Assembly (NCBI RefSeq): GCF_000519265.1 | Contig: NZ_KI912608.1 | Span: forward strand, 881,665-945,664 | Source: Desulfonatronum lacustre DSM 10312 | Lineage (GTDB): Bacteria; Desulfobacterota; Desulfovibrionia; Desulfovibrionales; Desulfonatronaceae | DNA: 64,000 nt | Direction of reading: 5' to 3' | Shown: positions 60,279 through 64,000 of the stretch, in pieces | Layout: the number at the start of each line of letters is the position of its first letter | Numbering within the stretch: position 1 is the stretch's first letter | The notes under the pieces: model-generated | Seen by the model: the letters and a program-made list of their open reading frames with translations, nothing else | Told to the model about the DNA's origin: nothing | Database searches by the model: none | Position numbers and translations under genes: made by a program

Positions 60279-61050
60279 TGGCGGTCAACTCCCTGGCCAG
60301 TTGTCGGTAGGCCTGCGCCCCCTTGGAGGATGGGGCGACGCCCAGGATGGTTTTCCCCAAACCACTGGCTTCCCGAAATTTGGTATCCATGGGGATGATG
60401 GTTTCGAACATCTTGGAAGCCGCCTTTTGGCGCAACAAGCGCAATACCCGCTGACAAGCCCCGGCCCGGCGGTCGAACATGGTGGGTAAAATTCGAAAAT
60501 CAATGGGTTTGGGCAAGGCTTTGTTCAGAGTCTTCATGGTCGCGAAGATCAGGCGCACGCCGTGCAGGGCCAGAAAATCCGTCTGCATGGGAATGATCAC
60601 CAGATCGCAGGCTACCAGGGCGTTGACCAGCAATATGCCGACATGAGGCGGACAGTCCAGGACCACGTAATCATATCGGTTCTCCAGGTGGCCCATGCAT
60701 TGCTTCAGGATCGCGCCCTTGCCCGCCCGGTCCCGGAGGTCCATCTCCAGTTCGGAGAGTCGAATGTGGCTGGGAGCGGCGTCGAATCCGGCATCGACGG
60801 CGGGGGAGATCATCGCGTCCAGGATGGTCGTGCGCTTGCCGGGATCCTCCTCGCGAAACAGGTCGTAGAGGGTCGTGCGCTCCTCTTCGGGATAAAACCC
60901 CAGATGGATGCTGGCGCAGGCGTGAGGATCCAGATCCATGACCAGAACGCGACGCCCCGTTTCGCCGAGCGCGGCGGCGAGGCTCAAGGCGGTGGTGGTC
61001 TTGCCGACACCGCCTTTCTGGTTGGCCACGGCCAGGACCGTTGGCTTCAC
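60265..61050 (-). CDS. ParA/MinD-type ATPase of the chemotaxis cluster (ParC-like)
   Basis: 261 aa. Deviant Walker A NQKGGVGKTTTALSLAAALG, Walker A' DLDPHACASIHLG and Walker B YDYVVLDCPPHVGILLVNAL identify a ParA ATPase. Placed inside a che operon, it is most like ParC or PpfA ATPases that set the position of chemoreceptor clusters. It overlaps cheW by 14 bases and the PilZ gene by four. No ParB is nearby, which argues against plasmid-type partitioning. Confidence 0.92.
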   Translation of the reverse strand: MKPTVLAVANQKGGVGKTTTALSLAAALGETGRRVLVMDLDPHACASIHLGFYPEEERTTLYDLFREEDPGKRTTILDAMISPAVDAGFDAAPSHIRLSELEMDLRDRAGKGAILKQCMGHLENRYDYVVLDCPPHVGILLVNALVACDLVIIPMQTDFLALHGVRLIFATMKTLNKALPKPIDFRILPTMFDRRAGACQRVLRLLRQKAASKMFETIIPMDTKFREASGLGKTILGVAPSSKGAQAYRQLARELTANENA

Positions 61051-61472
61051 GCGGCACCCTGTTTGCGCAGCTCCTTGAGGATCAGCGTGCGCAACGCCTG
61101 CCAGTCGTCCTCATAGATGTCCAAAAATTTCAAACCCAATCCATAATCCCGTAGCGGGATTACCTCCTGAACCCTGACCACCTCGGCCACTGCGGTCAAG
61201 GATTGGTCCACGTCGCTTTCGAAGACCTTGAAGAAACCAGGATGGTGCTTGTTCAGGCTGGGGATGAAGATGGTCACCTGCAACTTGTCCCCGACGGTGA
61301 ATCGCCGGGCGCAGTGAACGAGCAGCCCGCCTTCGCTGATGTCCACGGAATGGACTTCGGAAGTAGGCTGGCGTTGCAAGGGGAAGGCAAAAGGCCTGAT
61401 TTTCACCTCAAACGGTTTGGTCAGCCGGACATGGGCGCGTTTTTCCTCTTCAGTAAGCTCTTCATTAAGCAT
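61047..61472 (-). CDS. PilZ domain protein (c-di-GMP binding type)
   Basis: 141 aa from ATG at 61472, after AGGGAG; an ORF to 61535 is longer and less likely. The PilZ motifs are RAHVRLTKPFEV (R-x3-R) and HSVDISEGGLLVHCARRF (DxSxxG). Both are intact, so c-di-GMP binding is expected. It lies between cheR and the ParA gene, overlapping the latter by four bases. It is likely to tune chemotaxis or cluster position by c-di-GMP. Confidence 0.92.
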   Translation of the reverse strand: MLNEELTEEEKRAHVRLTKPFEVKIRPFAFPLQRQPTSEVHSVDISEGGLLVHCARRFTVGDKLQVTIFIPSLNKHHPGFFKVFESDVDQSLTAVAEVVRVQEVIPLRDYGLGLKFLDIYEDDWQALRTLILKELRKQGAA

Positions 61473-61531
61473 GCGGGACTCCCTTTCGCATTGATCGTGA
61501 ATCAATTCATCGCGGCGTCTCGTGGACCGGG

Positions 61532-62386
61532 TCATGTTTCTTTGTAATAGACGATGCTTCCAGGATGGTGTTTAGGGGTCAGGGTTCTGGAAACATGGTG
61601 CAGGGATTCGGAATGGCCGATGAACAGCACGCCGTCAGGCGCCAGATTGTCGTAAAAAGCATTGATTACCCGTTTCTTCATCGTATCGTCAAAGTAGATG
61701 ATGACGTTTCGGCAAAAAACGATCTCCGAGCGCGGAACCAGTTTCACTTGGCCGCGATCGTTCAGGTTGAGTTGGCCGAAGGTAATCATATTTTTCAAGT
61801 CCTGGCGTACCCTGAATCGTCCGGCTTCTTCGGCGAAGTACCGCTTGACGACATCCTCGGGCGTGGTGCGCAGGGCGTAATCGGAGTAGATGCCTTGACG
61901 CGCCGTACGGAGGACGGCTTCGGATAAATCATTGGCCGTGATCCGGATGTTCCAGGAGGCGATTTCAGACTTGAGCACCTCATGGATAATGATGGCCAGG
62001 GTGTACGGCTCTTCGCCGGTGGAACAGCCCGCGGACCAGATGTGCAGGCTGCGTTTCCCTTCCTTGCGAAGTCGCTCCAGTATCCGAGGCAGAACGATGT
62101 TCTGAAAGACGTTGAGTTGCGGTGGGTTGCGATAAAAACTGGTTTCATTGGTGGTGATGACCTCGAACAGCCTGGGCAGTTCCTGACGGCGTCCGCCGTC
62201 GTATTTCAGAAAGTGAAGATACTCTCCGTAATCCTTCAGGTTCAGATTCTTGACGCGGTTGGAAAGCCTGTTCTCCAGAAGATATTTCCGGTTGTCCGGG
62301 ATATAAATTCCGCTTTGCGCATAAATGAAATCTCGAAGTTGTTGAAACTCGGCATCCTTGATGTCCACCGTTCCCGCGGCGTTCAT
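61532..62386 (-). CDS. cheR: CheR, chemoreceptor glutamate methyltransferase
   Basis: 284 aa. Motifs: FQQLRDFIYAQSGIYIPDNR, ITTNETSFYRNPPQLNVFQN, IWSAGCSTGEEPYTLAIII, and EIVFCRNVIIYFDDTMKKRV. SAM-dependent methylation of receptor glutamates. It follows the HEAT gene by 8 bp and precedes the PilZ gene by 59 bp. No CheB or MCP lies in the window; a CheB is needed for demethylation. Confidence 0.95.
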   Translation of the reverse strand: MNAAGTVDIKDAEFQQLRDFIYAQSGIYIPDNRKYLLENRLSNRVKNLNLKDYGEYLHFLKYDGGRRQELPRLFEVITTNETSFYRNPPQLNVFQNIVLPRILERLRKEGKRSLHIWSAGCSTGEEPYTLAIIIHEVLKSEIASWNIRITANDLSEAVLRTARQGIYSDYALRTTPEDVVKRYFAEEAGRFRVRQDLKNMITFGQLNLNDRGQVKLVPRSEIVFCRNVIIYFDDTMKKRVINAFYDNLAPDGVLFIGHSESLHHVSRTLTPKHHPGSIVYYKET

Positions 62387-62394
62387 TGTTTCGC

Positions 62395-64000
62395 CTATCC
62401 TTCCTCACGTTCCTGGAGCACGGCGATGGCGTCCTCCACTGCGTTGATCAATTCCGAGTCGTCGCTGTCGAGCATGCTGAGCAGAACCTGGAAGGCGGCC
62501 TGGTTGCCGATCATCCCCAACGCTTCGATCACCTTGATGGAAATAAGTGGATTGTTTTCTTGCAAAAGAGGAGCCAAGTCCTTAACCGCGTCGGCGACCT
62601 GCAATCGTCCCAAGGCCTCGACGGCTCGGATCCGGATCCAATCGTCGGCGTCGCCCAGCGCGGATTTCAGAATCGGCGCCACATTGACCAGGCTGCACGC
62701 GCAGTCTCCGAGCAGGGCGACCAGGGTCAGCCGAACGTCCCGGTCTTCATCCTGCAAGCGCTGGGAAATCATTTCAAAGACTTCCCCGGTCAGGCCGCAG
62801 AGTTTGATGCTGGCTTCCAGGGCTGCCTTGCGCACGGCGGTGGACTCATCCTCCAGGGCTGAACGAATCACGTTCAGATGCGTGTCGCACCCCAGATTGC
62901 CCAGGCCGAGGATGGCCATGGCCCGTTTGTCCGCGGCCGGAGACGCGTACATCTGGTGAAATTTGTCCACCAGGGATTTTCCACCCAGGCTGATGCAGGC
63001 TTCCAGGGCAACACCGCGGACATCGGGGTAGGGGTGATCCAGAAATGTGAACAGTTTATCGGCCAGTTCCGGTTTTTTCTCCTGGGCGGCCTCACGGCTG
63101 AGAAAACGCATCGCCTGTTTGAGTACATGCCCGTCGTTGTGCCGATCGAGCAAATCGACGAAAAACGCCTCGGCCTCATCCCCGGCCACGTCGCACAGGG
63201 CATCCACCAATTCTCGCTGCACGTCTCGGTCGTGCTTCCAAAACGCATCCATCAGCAAACGGCTGGACTCCGCCCCCGGCAAGCGCCGCAAGGTCTTCAC
63301 CGTCAAGGCCATGGCCGCTGGGTCGGATTCCTGGAGGATTTGGCGCAAGGGTTCGGTGAAACTGATTTGGGCCAAAGCGTCGGCGATGGTTTCCAGACGG
63401 TCCTGATGCACCTCAAAGTTCGGATCCAGCTTGGCGGCCATCTTGATAATCGGGACGGCGGCTTCGGATACCTTTAGGGAAGCCAAACCGGATATGGCCA
63501 TATCCTGAATTTCTTCATCTTCATCTTCCAGCGCGGAGAGCAGGTAGTCCTTGAAATTGGCTTGTTCCAGGGCCGACAACAGGTTCAGGGTTCGTCCGCC
63601 CATGATTTGGACCACGGCCTTGACAATTTTGTTGCGTAACGCCCGTGGTGATTCGTCAAGTCGCTTGAGCAGCAAGGGAATGGACTTCAGGTTGCCCATT
63701 TCGCCCAAGGCGTCCACGATCATCGAGGCCACCAAGTCCGAGGACTGAGGCATGGCCCGGATCAAAGCATTGATGGAGGATTCATCCCGGATTTTCAACA
63801 GGGCTTCGATGACGGAAAACTGGACCCATTCTTCGTCGGAAAGGGCTTGGTTCAGACATTGAACGGCTTCGGCAAACCCCAGGCTGCCCAGGCTGACGGC
63901 GGCCTGGTATCGAACGTTGACTTCCGGATCATGGAGTAGGGCTTGGCACAAATGCGGCACGCCAAGGATGTTCCGGGTGGAACCGAGAATGTCCGAGGCG
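62395..64000 (-). CDS. HEAT-repeat protein (5' end outside window)
   Basis: Reads without a stop to the right edge, so the N-terminus is missing; a GTG at 63960 is only an internal candidate. The 535 codons present are a chain of about 15-17 HEAT-type helical repeats (VRYQAAVSLGSLGFAEAVQC, then IRIRAVEALGRLQVADAVKD, and VIEALGMIGNQAAFQVLLS). Such HEAT proteins are scaffolds. In deltaproteobacterial che operons a HEAT gene often comes first, before cheR. It ends eight bases before cheR. Confidence 0.85.
   Translation of the reverse strand, partial: ASDILGSTRNILGVPHLCQALLHDPEVNVRYQAAVSLGSLGFAEAVQCLNQALSDEEWVQFSVIEALLKIRDESSINALIRAMPQSSDLVASMIVDALGEMGNLKSIPLLLKRLDESPRALRNKIVKAVVQIMGGRTLNLLSALEQANFKDYLLSALEDEDEEIQDMAISGLASLKVSEAAVPIIKMAAKLDPNFEVHQDRLETIADALAQISFTEPLRQILQESDPAAMALTVKTLRRLPGAESSRLLMDAFWKHDRDVQRELVDALCDVAGDEAEAFFVDLLDRHNDGHVLKQAMRFLSREAAQEKKPELADKLFTFLDHPYPDVRGVALEACISLGGKSLVDKFHQMYASPAADKRAMAILGLGNLGCDTHLNVIRSALEDESTAVRKAALEASIKLCGLTGEVFEMISQRLQDEDRDVRLTLVALLGDCACSLVNVAPILKSALGDADDWIRIRAVEALGRLQVADAVKDLAPLLQENNPLISIKVIEALGMIGNQAAFQVLLSMLDSDDSELINAVEDAIAVLQEREEG

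Noticed and set aside
60265-61050. Chromosome or plasmid partition parA
   Set aside because: No parB or parS nearby; overlap with cheW and PilZ genes points to a chemotaxis-positioning ATPase.

Overview
The window looks like chromosome from a sulfate-reducing deltaproteobacterium of the Desulfovibrionales type. The best marker is dsrC at 23.5 kb, with both C-terminal redox cysteines. Supporting signs are GC-rich coding DNA, a single-polar style flagellar hook operon, a DUF4390/NtrY pair, a ParA-containing chemotaxis operon and a Tat-exported M48 lipoprotein. A Desulfonatronum-like genus is a guess; nothing here proves it. No transposase, prophage, CRISPR array or rRNA was seen.

Layout. (1) 0-13.8 kb, minus strand: a complete Tad (Flp) pilus locus transcribed from flp leftwards: Flp pilin, prepilin peptidase, CpaB, secretin CpaC, a small lipoprotein, two TadE-like pseudopilins, a VWA-bearing TadG, TadZ, TadA ATPase, TadB, TadC, TadD and a TPR/LytR_C lipoprotein running off the left edge. 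The pilin end is unusually AT-rich. (2) 14.6-20.2 kb: a PAS-GGDEF-EAL protein with a decayed cyclase site, an AAA+ ATPase with an N-terminal MshEN-like (c-di-GMP binding type) domain, and a stand-alone CheR. (3) 20.2-23.9 kb: tRNA-Gly, tRNA-Cys, tRNA-Gly, then methyltransferase, YcaO-TPR and dsrC. (4) 24-28 kb: M48 peptidase, a small unknown protein, htpG. (5) 28.2-32.6 kb, minus: fliK-flgD-flgE hook operon. (6) 32.7-44.8 kb: mostly housekeeping genes (DUF4911, TatD, AzlCD, FemAB/GNAT-like, PlsC, RNase J, FAH-family, RdgC-like, S1 protein). (7) 45.1-56.1 kb: DUF4390/NtrY kinase pair (minus), a fused succinyl-CoA synthetase, rlmH, CpoB-like lipoprotein, dprA, HDOD, GGDEF and XerC genes in a tightly overlapped plus-strand run. 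(8) 56.1-64 kb, minus: HEAT protein, CheR, PilZ, ParA, CheW, CheY and a CheA with three Hpt-like domains.

Themes. Cyclic-di-GMP proteins (degenerate GGDEF/EAL, MshEN-ATPase, GGDDF protein, PilZ) sit beside both the pilus and chemotaxis genes, suggesting coupled control of adhesion and motility (inference).

The most unusual non-coding signal is a family of intergenic palindromes built from six-base units (ATCGAA, ATCGGT, ATCGGA and similar). Full copies lie at 28.0, 34.5, 37.4, 38.8 and 45.0 kb, with a one-arm remnant at 25.9 kb. The copy at 45 kb is two palindromes nested one inside the other, and the loops of several copies share a short related core. This looks like a mobile or actively copied repeat that carries no gene of its own. 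Other repeats are a 33-bp inverted pair flanking tadCBA, a MITE-like long inverted repeat beside cheY, and short GC-rich interspersed hairpins.
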